From Pusillimonas noertemannii (lineage in GTDB: Bacteria > Pseudomonadota > Gammaproteobacteria > Burkholderiales > Burkholderiaceae_B): DNA of 64,000 bases. Location: positions 868,001 through 932,000 of the forward strand of contig NZ_QEKO01000001.1 of NCBI RefSeq assembly GCF_003096595.1, written 5' to 3'. The translations under genes and the position numbers were made by a program. Positions 31,966 to 40,034 of this stretch are shown one piece after another (the first letter of the stretch is position 1; each line of letters begins with the position of its first letter). Under the pieces are notes generated by a model that worked only from the letters and a program-made list of their open reading frames with translations, was not told where the DNA came from and did no database searches.

Positions 31966-32720
31966 GTATCGCTCCCAAGGTAGGCTCGCCGAACATCGGG
32001 GTGCTCGAGAACGGTGTCCGGATCACCCTCGGCAAGTTTTTTCCCGTAGTCCATCGCCACGATCCGATCAGATAGACTTCGGATCAAGCTCATGTCGTGT
32101 TCGATCAGCACAATGGCTTTGACGCTTGTCTGAACCTTATGGATATCGGCCACCAGTTGATCCGTTTCTGTTTCGTTCATCCCTGCAGCGGGCTCATCAA
32201 GCAGAAGCAAAGAGGGATTTCCTGCCAAGGCGCGTGCAATTTCCAGGCGCCGGGCATCGCCGTACGACAAGGCCGATGCAAGCATGTCAGCCTTGTCGCC
32301 CAGCTGCATGAGCTCTATCCAGTGCCTGGCTTCGTCCAGTGCCGTGCGACCACCGATGACCCCCAGGAAGGCGCTAAAGGAGGACCGGACATAGCGCTTG
32401 TTTGCCGCCATGACGTTTTCAAGTACCGTCATGCGCTTGAAAAGGCGGATATTCTGAAAGGTACGACCAATGCCCAGGCGGCCGATACCGTGCAAAGGCA
32501 TATTGGAAATCTCTTGACCCATGAACCGTATCGAACCGGTTGTTGCCCGATAGAAACCGGTAATAGTATTGAGCAGAGCTGTCTTTCCGGCACCGTTAGG
32601 GCCGATCAAACCCAGTATTTCTCCTTCTCGAACTTCGAGATCTATGCCGTCCAGGGCGGTCACCCCGCCAAATACCTTACGCAGGCCAGTAATGGTCAAT
32701 ATAGGTTGGCTGGTAGTCAT
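31962..32720 (-). CDS. ABC transporter ATP-binding protein, LivG-like (second system)
   Basis: The 252-residue ATPase has Walker A GPNGAGKTALLNTITGF (a GKTA variant that keeps the Lys and Thr), signature LSYGDARRLEIARALA and Walker B LLLLDEPAAGM. It overlaps the livM remnant by 4 bp upstream and livF by 4 bp downstream. Confidence 0.92.
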   Translation of the reverse strand: MTTSQPILTITGLRKVFGGVTALDGIDLEVREGEILGLIGPNGAGKTALLNTITGFYRATTGSIRFMGQEISNMPLHGIGRLGIGRTFQNIRLFKRMTVLENVMAANKRYVRSSFSAFLGVIGGRTALDEARHWIELMQLGDKADMLASALSYGDARRLEIARALAGNPSLLLLDEPAAGMNETETDQLVADIHKVQTSVKAIVLIEHDMSLIRSLSDRIVAMDYGKKLAEGDPDTVLEHPDVRRAYLGSDT

Positions 32721-33238
32721 GGCGCGGTTCCAGGCGTGGATTGTTGTTCGAGAGAGCCGGAGGTTGCGGACTTCGTTGGGCGGCGGTAGCGCTCTGTAAC
32801 AGCCCGGAAGGACAGCAAGCCATTAGGCTTGAACAACAGCATGATCAAAACCGCCAGCCCAAACACCGTTGGGCGCCAATCTGCCAGTTCTCGGATGTAT
32901 TCGGGTAGCAAGGTCATGACAACGGCACCTACGACCGGCCCAAGCATATTGTTGACGCCGCCAAGAACCACATAGAGCACGACGTAGATTGACAGCAAGA
33001 CGTCGAAGCTTTCGGGCCTGACGAAGCTCATGTAATGGCCATACAGCGAACCCGCCACGGCAGCAACGGCCGCTCCGAGGGCAAACCCCAGGATCCGGAT
33101 GCCAGTCACGTTGATTCCAAGCGATGCCGCAACCCGCTCGTCTTCCCGCACCGCATCGAAAATTCTCTGCAAGGGACTGATTGTGATCAGAACGAGTAAA
33201 ACCGCAACACAGCCGACGGCAATGGCCACTGCGCGCAT
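32717..33238 (-). pseudogene. LivM-like permease, 3' fragment
   Basis: The reading frame encodes 173 residues matching only the C-terminal half of LivM: the coupling loop FDAVREDERVAASLGIN, then LYGHYMSFVRPESFDVLLS and LGGVNNMLGPVVGAVVMTLL. LivM proteins are normally about 320-330 residues with N-terminal membrane segments that are absent here. Upstream the DNA switches, at about 33236, to livH sequence in another frame. The fragment overlaps livG by 4 bp, showing that the original operon downstream is undisturbed. Confidence 0.85.
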
Positions 33239-33497
33239 CGGAGCTTTGAAACCGCCGGAAGGCCACCAGTTCTGTGAATAGGCCGAGCAACCCGCCTACA
33301 ACCAAGGCCAGCACAAACGCCCAGGGCAATGGCAGATATGTCAGCGAAATCAGCCCGATAAATCCCCCCAGCATGAAGACTTCCGGATGGGTGAAATTAA
33401 GCTTGTCCAGCACACCCACAACCAATGTAAAGCCGATAGCCACCAGAGCGTACATAGCCCCGCTTACGAGCCCGTTCAGTATTTGGCCTGCCAACAT
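33237..33497 (-). pseudogene. LivH-like permease, 5' fragment
   Basis: The first about 87 residues of a LivH permease are recognisable (MLAGQILNGLVSGAMYALVA, then LNFTHPEVFMLGGFIGL and FRRFQSSDA). Normal LivH is about 290 residues. Homology stops at about 33237, and the frame then reads antisense-free but meaningless residues through the livM fragment to a stop at 32823. A single deletion joining livH to livM explains both fragments. Confidence 0.85.
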
Positions 33498-33509
33498 ACT
33501 GTTGTCTCC

Positions 33510-34676
33510 TTAGGTCGCCGTTGCGCCCGAGCCCGCCTTCATTGACTGCAAAGCCGGCAGCACATTCTCGGCGAACAGCTTCATATTGCGTCGTGTGAGA
33601 TCTTCGGGCAACGATCCGAAATGCAGCATGGTCAGCAGATTATCGAAACGCATGCTCTTCCAATATTCTTCGAGGCGCTGGCGAACCGATTCGGGGCTGC
33701 CGCAGATGATCATGCCCATCTCAATAGCCGTTTCGATGGTGAGATCCTGTGAGAGCATTGCCTTGGCGGCCATCACTCTCTTCAAGGAGTCGCGCGACGT
33801 ATATCCGGGAGGTAGCAGCATTTCAAAGGGCATCTTCAGCAAGCGGTTGCGGAACAGCTCGAAGTGGTGCTTGGCCTCGCGGATGGCTTGCCGATCAGTG
33901 TCGGATACATAAATCGGGACCGCCCAGCCCAATTGACTGTCTGCCGCCTCGTAGCCATAGTCAGCCGCCGTGTCCCGATAGGACTGCAAGTATTTTTCTA
34001 CCGTTTTTGCGGGGCTGAATGTCTGTAAATACGTGTAGCGACGATCAGGATGCGACGCCCAGTCGATAGTTTCCTTGCTGCCCTGCGATGGAACCCAGAT
34101 GGGAGGGTGGGGTGTTTGATAAGGACGGGGCCACAGGTTGACGTAATCTACGTTGTAATGGCGTCCGCTGAAGGAAAAAGGCCCCGGCTTGGTCCAAGCT
34201 TGAACAATCAAGTCGTGTGCTTCATGGAAGCGGTCGTGCGAGATGGTTGGGTTTATGCCGAAGGTATGATATTCGGCGCCAATGCCGCGTACGAATCCGC
34301 TGATCAAGCGTCCGCCTGAGATCACATCGACCATGGCGTGTTCCTCAGCCACGGTCATAGGGTGCTCGCGCAGCGGCAAGGCACTGCCCAGAATGGCTAT
34401 CTTCACCCGTTTCGTGCGCCGAGCAAGCGCCGACGCCATGACGATGGGCGAGGGCATAAGGCCATATGCCGTCTGATGGTGTTCGTTTACAGCCACACCG
34501 TCAAAACCCAGTTCTTCCGCGTACTCGAGCTCGTCGAGATAGCGGTTGTACAGTTTGTGTCCTTTTACCGGGTCGTAGAAGCTGTTCGGCAGGTTGACCC
34601 ATACCGTCTCGTATTGTTTTGTCGCCTCGAAGTCCAGGTCGGCGTACCCCATTAGATGGAACAGAATGACATTCAT
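33510..34676 (-). CDS. LLM class flavin-dependent oxidoreductase (bacterial luciferase-like monooxygenase)
   Basis: The 388-residue TIM-barrel protein has luciferase-like features: ELGFDGVAVNEHHQTAYGLM near the N-terminus, then RVKIAILGSALPLREHP and DVISGGRLISGFVRGIGAEY. Such enzymes use reduced FMN supplied by a separate reductase; a candidate FMN reductase gene lies two genes upstream. The substrate is unknown. It is followed 12 bp later by the broken permease genes and preceded by an alpha/beta hydrolase gene 5 bp away. Confidence 0.9.
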   Translation of the reverse strand: MNVILFHLMGYADLDFEATKQYETVWVNLPNSFYDPVKGHKLYNRYLDELEYAEELGFDGVAVNEHHQTAYGLMPSPIVMASALARRTKRVKIAILGSALPLREHPMTVAEEHAMVDVISGGRLISGFVRGIGAEYHTFGINPTISHDRFHEAHDLIVQAWTKPGPFSFSGRHYNVDYVNLWPRPYQTPHPPIWVPSQGSKETIDWASHPDRRYTYLQTFSPAKTVEKYLQSYRDTAADYGYEAADSQLGWAVPIYVSDTDRQAIREAKHHFELFRNRLLKMPFEMLLPPGYTSRDSLKRVMAAKAMLSQDLTIETAIEMGMIICGSPESVRQRLEEYWKSMRFDNLLTMLHFGSLPEDLTRRNMKLFAENVLPALQSMKAGSGATAT

Positions 34677-34681
34677 GACTA

Positions 34682-35464
34682 TTAGGCCTCTTCAATGAAT
34701 TTCTTGACCACCGCACTGAATTCCGACGCGCGCTCAACCTGGGGTAAATGTCCGCAGTTTTCATAGGTTTGCAAACTTGCCTGTGGCAGCAGCTCTGCCA
34801 GCATCCGTCCCACGGCGGGGGGCATGATCTTGTCGTTTTCACCCCATATCAGCTTGACCGGCATGTCGATGCGATGCAGCCACTTGGCCAGGAAGGGGTC
34901 AAACAAGCGAGGCTGCCAGGCCAATTTGGCCACGGTGTGACGGTTTTTCAGCTGGGCGTCCTGCTCTTCAGCCGTGGTGGGCGGCGTCGCGAGCATTTTC
35001 TCGGCTATGGCTTGATCGAAAAAGGTGTTGCGTACCATTTGCTCTGGGCTCCATAAAAAAATGTCTCCGGGCAAAATATTAGGCACCCTGACCCCCGCAG
35101 TGCCGACCAGCACAAGGGATTTGAACCGGGACGGCTCGCGTATGGCCATCTCCATGGCCAGCCAGCCGCCCAGTGAACTACCGATCACATGGACAGTGTC
35201 AAGCTTTTGCTCTTTCAGGAAGTCAAGGTAGAAGTAGGCCAAGTCCTGGATGTTTTCGAGCCAGTCGGGCTCATCGGAGTAACCAAACCCCGGATGCTCG
35301 GGCACCAGCAGATCGAAATCTTTTGCCAGTTCATTCATGAATGGCTGCACTTGCATTGCGCCATTGGCACCGTGTAGATAAAGTACGGCTTGCCCCTTGC
35401 CCCCGCGACGCATGCGGATGCGGCATCCGTTGAGCTGTATGTACGACTCTTCAAATCCCATCAC
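34682..35464 (-). CDS. Alpha/beta fold hydrolase (meta-cleavage-hydrolase-like)
   Basis: The 260-residue protein shows an oxyanion segment LYLHGANGAMQ, nucleophile elbow GSSLGG (Ser97), acid residue in GENDKIMPP and catalytic His in CGHLPQVE. This arrangement resembles C-C bond or ester hydrolases of aromatic catabolism. It lies between the LLM monooxygenase and FMN reductase genes in one leftward operon, so it probably acts on the monooxygenase product. Confidence 0.9.
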   Translation of the reverse strand: MMGFEESYIQLNGCRIRMRRGGKGQAVLYLHGANGAMQVQPFMNELAKDFDLLVPEHPGFGYSDEPDWLENIQDLAYFYLDFLKEQKLDTVHVIGSSLGGWLAMEMAIREPSRFKSLVLVGTAGVRVPNILPGDIFLWSPEQMVRNTFFDQAIAEKMLATPPTTAEEQDAQLKNRHTVAKLAWQPRLFDPFLAKWLHRIDMPVKLIWGENDKIMPPAVGRMLAELLPQASLQTYENCGHLPQVERASEFSAVVKKFIEEA

Positions 35465-35478
35465 ATAACCCCCCTGAT

Positions 35479-36072
35479 TTAATGTTGCAGGCTCAGCCCG
35501 CCCGCCGTGTGTTCGCGCTGAGCAAAGCCGACGACCTGGCTAACCATCATTTGCAACTGTTTTTCAACGTTCTCGTCTTTGATTTCACCTGCCGGCCCGA
35601 ACGGCTTGGCGGCGGAATTGAGTGCTGCGGCGTAAGGCGTGGGCCAGCCCCGCAGCGCATGAATAATGGAACGTAGGGTGAAGAGTGTGGAACCCATCGC
35701 CTGAGCGCCATCCGCGCAGACAATACAACCCACCGCTCGGCCGTCGAGATAGGGGCGCTCGTCGGCACGCATGTCCTCGGTGTAGTCGATGGCATTCTTC
35801 AACATGCCCGAAATCGACCCGTGATAGCTGGGCGAAGAGATAAGCACCCCGTCGGCCTGACGTAGCGCCGCTACCAACTGGCCGGCTTTCTCGGAGCGTG
35901 CAGTTGCTCCAGGTTCATACGCATCCATCAGCAACGCAGCGCCCGAAAGTATTTGGGTTCTGGCGCCCATTTCGCGAGCCATTTTCAGTGCCGCGGCAAG
36001 CGCCATCTCGGAGGTCGAGCCGGGGCGCATGGTTCCGCCAATTCCTACGATAAGCGGCGCTTCTTTGTCCAT
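35479..36072 (-). CDS. NAD(P)H-dependent FMN reductase
   Basis: The 197-residue flavodoxin-like protein has the flavin-binding start VGIGGTMRPGSTSEMAL and the segment ISSPSYHGSISGMLKNAIDY, typical of the SsuE/NADPH-dependent FMN reductase family. It likely supplies FMNH2 to the LLM enzyme encoded downstream. The start at 36072 is chosen because AAAGGA lies just upstream; the in-frame ATG at 36096 has no visible ribosome site. It is the first gene of the leftward operon. Confidence 0.88.
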   Translation of the reverse strand: MDKEAPLIVGIGGTMRPGSTSEMALAAALKMAREMGARTQILSGAALLMDAYEPGATARSEKAGQLVAALRQADGVLISSPSYHGSISGMLKNAIDYTEDMRADERPYLDGRAVGCIVCADGAQAMGSTLFTLRSIIHALRGWPTPYAAALNSAAKPFGPAGEIKDENVEKQLQMMVSQVVGFAQREHTAGGLSLQH

Positions 36073-36349
36073 GACCAAATCCTTTTTTTCATGCAAAGCT
36101 GACGCAACTCTCGTAAGAAAAGAACTGCGTCTGGTGTATGTTCTTTGGCCAATGCGGCCGCAAGTTTTAAGTGATACGAAGTACTGGCTCCTCTTGTTGA
36201 GGAGAACGAACTAAGGTTGTCTCTGAATCTAATTTCTTAACGTGTGCATGACTGAAAACGTGATGGGAGGTGGTGCTGTAAGCCCCAGAATCTCCCGATC
36301 CGGGTTTTTCGACTTTAAAAATATGCATGCATTGTTTTGAATAATATCT

Positions 36350-36406
36350 ATGCTTATTTTTCCTGTCAACAGGTTTGGCCTGTTATCATCGTGCAAAAAT
36401 AAGCAT
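36350..36406. repeat. 12-bp perfect inverted repeat with nested palindromes
   Basis: ATGCTTATTTTT (36350-36361) is repeated as its exact complement AAAAATAAGCAT (36395-36406). Between the arms lie two overlapping palindromes, CCTGT-CA-ACAGG (36362-36373) and AACAGG-N5-CCTGTT (36369-36385). This could be a regulatory site or a stem-loop about 280 bp upstream of the flavin operon. Confidence 0.75.
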
Positions 36407-36780
36407 TCATATTTTGGGTGTGCACCTAAGTGCGCCCAAGGCCTGACAACCCACCCAGGATCGTGCTTTCTGCTCGTATAGAGCGATTGGCGGCTTCAAC
36501 TTGTTGCGTTAGGACTTGGTTTCACGCCGCTACGGGAGCGGGTCATTCATACGCTCACACAGATCATAGATGCGCGTGATTGCCTGCTGTTGCAAAGATG
36601 TAGGAATACACGTACGGGGGATGTCGCGGCCGCCGGAATGTAAGCCTACAATTACGAACGCACAAACGTAGTACTGTGCATAATCGCTCCAATAGTGGTT
36701 CGTCTAGGGGATGCATGGAATCGGCACTTTCATAGCTTCGTACGAGTGAGATTGCCTAATGACGAGTCACGTTTTGACGC

Positions 36781-36802
36781 GATGCAATTCAATAGCTGCA
36801 TC
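36781..36802. promoter_or_regulatory. Candidate MarR operator GATGCA-N10-TGCATC
   Basis: A perfect 6-bp inverted repeat with a 10-bp spacer lies 40 bp before the marR start codon, a usual place for an autoregulatory MarR operator. Assignment is inference. Confidence 0.45.
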
Positions 36803-36841
36803 CATACGGTTGAAAATGCCGAATAGAGGGACCCCAAAGAA

Positions 36842-37333
36842 ATGAAACTAAACTCCTTTGCCGACTTGCACAGCTTTCCCGGTTACCTGATGAGGCGCGC
36901 GGGTCAATTCGTCACGGCAACGTTCAATGCGGAACTGGGGGGCATGGGCATTACTTCAGGACAATTGGCGGTCGTTCTTGCCGCGTATATCAAGCCGGGT
37001 ATGCAACAACACGAGCTTGCTGACTCGCTCAATTGGGATGCGGCTACCGTCGGGGGGATGATCAGACGGCTTGAAGCGCGAGGCTTGCTCGAGGGGCGTA
37101 GAAGCCCCCGCTCCCGTAGGGGGAAAGAGATCTTTTTGACAGAGGCTGGCAAAGAGTTTTACACACACATCGAACCGCACGTTGCCACGGTTCAAAAGAA
37201 TGTGCTTAAGGCTCTCTCGCCCGATGAGCGAAAGCAGGTTCTTTATCTGCTTAGCAAAATGATGGGTGAAACAAACAATCATTTCCCGCCCAAGAGCCAA
37301 ACTGGAAAAGCTCAGGTGAAGAATCGGAGTTGA
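36842..37333 (+). CDS. MarR family transcriptional regulator
   Basis: The 163-residue protein has the MarR winged-helix fold: GITSGQLAVVLAAYIKPGMQ, then LADSLNWDAATVGGMIRRLE as the recognition helix region and a basic wing RRSPRSRRGKE. It is encoded divergently from the flavin monooxygenase operon across a 769-bp gap and is its likely regulator. The ligand is unknown; MarR proteins near aromatic catabolic genes often sense aromatic acids or their CoA thioesters. Confidence 0.92.
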   Translation: MKLNSFADLHSFPGYLMRRAGQFVTATFNAELGGMGITSGQLAVVLAAYIKPGMQQHELADSLNWDAATVGGMIRRLEARGLLEGRRSPRSRRGKEIFLTEAGKEFYTHIEPHVATVQKNVLKALSPDERKQVLYLLSKMMGETNNHFPPKSQTGKAQVKNRS

Positions 37334-37544
37334 GCCGGCCAGATACGCTTCCTGGCGGTGAATCCAGCATCGCCTTTAAATTGCGTGGTTCCTCGGTTGG
37401 TAAGTGTAAGAGTCAAAGTGCCCACGCCGCCTGCGAGTGGCTGTTTCACCTGAGAACCCGGCGGCGGCCTCTGGACGGGTGGCGGCCAGCACCTCTGCGT
37501 AGGCAATTGACGAGGGTTCACATTGGCTTCGGGGCCATTGGCGA

Positions 37545-37576
37545 ACAAAAAAGCCCGGGCAAAAAAGCCCGGGCTC
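37545..37576 (-). terminator. Rho-independent terminator after gcdH
   Basis: On the minus strand the perfect stem AGCCCGGGC/GCCCGGGCT encloses six T and is followed by a second T6 run, 23 bp past the gcdH stop. Confidence 0.85.
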
Positions 37577-37598
37577 GTCCTGGTAGCGCAGTAGAAAC

Positions 37599-38786
37599 TC
37601 AGCAGAACGCCTGAATACCCGTTTGCGCGCGGCCCAGAATAAGGGCGTGCACGTCGTGGGTGCCTTCGTAGGTGTTGACCACCTCGAGGTTGACCAGGTG
37701 GCGGGCCACGCCGAACTCGTCGGAGATACCGTTGCCGCCCAGCATGTCGCGCGCCATGCGGGCGATGTCGAGCGACTTGCCGCAAGAATTGCGCTTCATG
37801 ATGGAGGTGATTTCGACCGCGGCCGTGCCTTCGTCCTTCATGCGGCCCAGGCGCAGGCAGCCCTGCAGGCCCAGGGTGATTTCGGTCTGCATGTCGGCCA
37901 GCTTCTTCTGGATGAGCTGGTTGGCGGCCAGGGGGCGGCCGAACTGCTTGCGATCGAGGGTGTACTGGCGGGCGGTGTGCCAGCAGTCTTCGGCGGCGCC
38001 CAGGGCGCCCCAGGCGATGCCGTAGCGGGCCGAGTTCAGGCAGGTGAAGGGGCCGCGCAGGCCGCTTACGCCGGGCATCATGGCGTCGGCGGGCACTTCG
38101 ACCTCGTCCATGACGATTTCGCCGGTGATGGAGGCGCGCAGGCCGACCTTGCCGTGAATGGCGGGGGCGCTGAGGCCCTTCAGGCCTTTTTCAAGGATGA
38201 AGCCGCGGATCTTGCCGTTGTCGTCGCCGCCGACCACCTTGGCCCACACCACGAAGACGTCGGCGATGGGAGAGTTGGTGATCCACATTTTGTTGCCGGT
38301 GAGCTTGTAGCCGCTGTCGGTCTTGACGGCGCGGGTTTCCATGCTGCCCGGGTCGGAGCCGTGGTTGGGCTCGGTCAGGCCGAAGCAGCCTATCCATTCG
38401 CCGCTGGCCAGCTTGGGCAGGTATTTCTGCTTTTGCTCTTCGGTGCCGAATTCGTTGATGGGCACCATTACCAGCGAGGACTGCACGCTCATCATCGAGC
38501 GGTAGCCGGAGTCGATGCGCTCGACCTCGCGGGCGATCAGGCCGTAGCAGACGTAGTTCAGGCCCGCGCCGCCGTACTGTTCAGGAATGGTGGGGCCCAG
38601 CAGGCCAAGCTCGCCCATCTCGGAAAAGATGGCGGCGTCGGTTTTTTCGTTGCGGAACGCCTCGAGCACGCGGGGCGCCAGTTTGTCTTGGGCGTAGGCG
38701 CGGGCGGCCTCGCGCACCATGCGCTCGTCTTCGGTCAGTTGCGAGTCGAGTAGAAGGGGGTCTTCCCAGTTGAAGGAGGCCGACAT
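37599..38786 (-). CDS. gcdH: Glutaryl-CoA dehydrogenase
   Basis: The 395-residue acyl-CoA dehydrogenase has [17 protein letters not shown] (FAD-binding signature), [16 protein letters not shown], and the catalytic glutamate in [15 protein letters not shown]. It oxidises and decarboxylates glutaryl-CoA to crotonyl-CoA in lysine, tryptophan and some aromatic degradation routes. It is divergent from a LysR gene of the type commonly paired with gcdH. No glutarate CoA-transferase gene is next to it. Confidence 0.95.
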   Translation of the reverse strand: MSASFNWEDPLLLDSQLTEDERMVREAARAYAQDKLAPRVLEAFRNEKTDAAIFSEMGELGLLGPTIPEQYGGAGLNYVCYGLIAREVERIDSGYRSMMSVQSSLVMVPINEFGTEEQKQKYLPKLASGEWIGCFGLTEPNHGSDPGSMETRAVKTDSGYKLTGNKMWITNSPIADVFVVWAKVVGGDDNGKIRGFILEKGLKGLSAPAIHGKVGLRASITGEIVMDEVEVPADAMMPGVSGLRGPFTCLNSARYGIAWGALGAAEDCWHTARQYTLDRKQFGRPLAANQLIQKKLADMQTEITLGLQGCLRLGRMKDEGTAAVEITSIMKRNSCGKSLDIARMARDMLGGNGISDEFGVARHLVNLEVVNTYEGTHDVHALILGRAQTGIQAFC

Positions 38787-38846
38787 AGTTTGCTCCGGTG
38801 TTCAATAAGTTTAGGTTTAAACTATCATAATGTGATTTAACCGCAC

Positions 38847-38882
38847 AGTGCAATTGATAAAAAAGCACAATATAGTGCAATT
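38847..38882. promoter_or_regulatory. Repeated operator-like motif in the gcdH/LysR divergent promoter
   Basis: AGTGCAATT occurs twice in the same orientation (38847-38855 and 38874-38882), and the second overlaps the near-palindrome GCAC-AATATA-GTGC (38865-38878). The layout resembles a LysR regulatory and activation site pair between gcdH and its divergent regulator gene. Confidence 0.6.
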
Positions 38883-38998
38883 TATGAACGTAAACAGTCA
38901 TGCGGGCAGCCGATGGGGCAATTGTTGCAGCCCAGGCGCTTGCCGGCAATCCTCACAACTGCGGGGATTGCCTGACCTGGCACGCGGAGCACTGGAAA

Positions 38999-39898
38999 AT
39001 GAGGCATGGAATCCCCAATCTTGGCGCCTTGCAGGCATTCGAGGCTACGGCCCGGCTGGGCTCGTTCTCGCGCGCGGCCGAAGAGCTTTCCCTGACGCAC
39101 AGCGCGGTCTTCAGGCAGGTGGCCAGCCTTGAAGAGCGCCTTGGCGTGCAATTGTTCACCCGGGTGCGGCGGCGCATCGCCCTGACCGATGCGGGCGCCG
39201 AGTACGCGGCGCGCGTGCGGCATCATCTCGATCAGCTCGAGAAAGACACCTTCGGCCTGATCTCGCGCGCCGGCCTGGGGCGCAGCCTGCACATAGCGGT
39301 GCTGCCCACCCTGGCCACCACCTGGCTGGTGCCGCGCCTGCCCGGCTTCCGGCGCGGCCACGAAGACGTGTCGGTCAGCCTTTCGGTGCGCACCCGGCCC
39401 TTTCAATTCAACGACCATCCCTTCGATGCCGCGGTGTACCACGCCTTGCAGATTTGGCCGGGCACCATAGGCTTCAAGCTGTTCGACGAAAAGGAACTGG
39501 TGCCGGTATGCACGCCGGCCGTGCGGCAGGCCATTGCCGACCACCCCGAGGGCATGGGGGGCGTCTCGCATCTGCACATGATGTCGCGTCCGGATGTGTG
39601 GCGCCAATGGTACCGCGAGCAGGGGCGCGATTGCCCGCCTTCGGTGGGGACGGGGCCCCGCTATGAACTGTTCACCATGCTGCTGGCTGCCGCCCAGGCG
39701 GGCATGGGCGTGGCGCTGGTGCCGGGCTTCCTGGCCAGGCAGGCGCTGGCCGCCGGCGAGCTGACGACCGCCGGCGAGGGCGTGCTGCCGGTGGCCGAGG
39801 CTTACTATTTCAGCTACCCCGCGCAGGACCATCCTTCCGAGGCGCTGCAGGCTTTCGAGGCCTGGCTGCGCGCCGAGGCGAGCGGGACGGAGCAGTAG
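38999..39898 (+). CDS. LysR family regulator, GcdR-like
   Basis: The 299-residue protein starts MRHGIPNLGALQAFEATARL with the helix-turn-helix RAAEELSLTHSAVFRQVASL, followed by an effector domain. It is divergent from gcdH, the usual arrangement of the glutarate regulator GcdR. An in-frame GTG/ATG region farther upstream would add about 33 residues with no LysR homology, so 38999 is preferred. Confidence 0.9.
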   Translation: MRHGIPNLGALQAFEATARLGSFSRAAEELSLTHSAVFRQVASLEERLGVQLFTRVRRRIALTDAGAEYAARVRHHLDQLEKDTFGLISRAGLGRSLHIAVLPTLATTWLVPRLPGFRRGHEDVSVSLSVRTRPFQFNDHPFDAAVYHALQIWPGTIGFKLFDEKELVPVCTPAVRQAIADHPEGMGGVSHLHMMSRPDVWRQWYREQGRDCPPSVGTGPRYELFTMLLAAAQAGMGVALVPGFLARQALAAGELTTAGEGVLPVAEAYYFSYPAQDHPSEALQAFEAWLRAEASGTEQ

Positions 39899-39965
39899 TC
39901 CGGACGCTGAAAACACCAACTAAGTATTTGAAACGCCGGTAGATTGGGCCAGAGCTCGAGCTCGG

Positions 39966-39992
39966 GATCAACGGATTAAAAGTCCGCTGCTC
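39966..39992 (-). pseudogene. tRNA-Lys(UUU)-like anticodon-arm fragment
   Basis: Read on the minus strand, GAGCAGCGGACTTTTAATCC and the next seven bases match the anticodon arm of bacterial tRNA-Lys with the TTT anticodon. The flanks do not form an acceptor stem, and the following bases (CCCGAGCTCGAGCTC) only vaguely resemble a T arm. It is probably a decayed tRNA or an integration-site remnant, not a working gene. Confidence 0.45.
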
Positions 39993-40034
39993 AATCGAAT
40001 TCTACGCTGAGGCCGATGCGGGATGGCTGGCCGC

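Larger units (their letters stand above)
36073..36841. other. 769-bp non-coding gap between FMN reductase and marR genes
   Basis: This stretch is visibly richer in A and T than its surroundings and contains no convincing complete gene. It holds an inverted repeat at 36350-36406, an ATGCATGCAT run near 36323, a GATGCA-N10-TGCATC palindrome next to marR, and a 57-codon open frame without a start codon on the minus strand (36530-36703). It probably contains the divergent promoters of the flavin operon and marR. Confidence 0.6.

Noticed and set aside
37312-37598. Protein-like minus-strand stretch (for example LTLTNRGTTQFKGDAG) downstream of gcdH
   Set aside because: It is open only because it continues another frame of gcdH, has no start of its own, and overlaps the gcdH terminator.
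39950-40010. Functional tRNA-Lys gene
   Set aside because: Only the anticodon arm is convincing; no acceptor stem or proper T arm.
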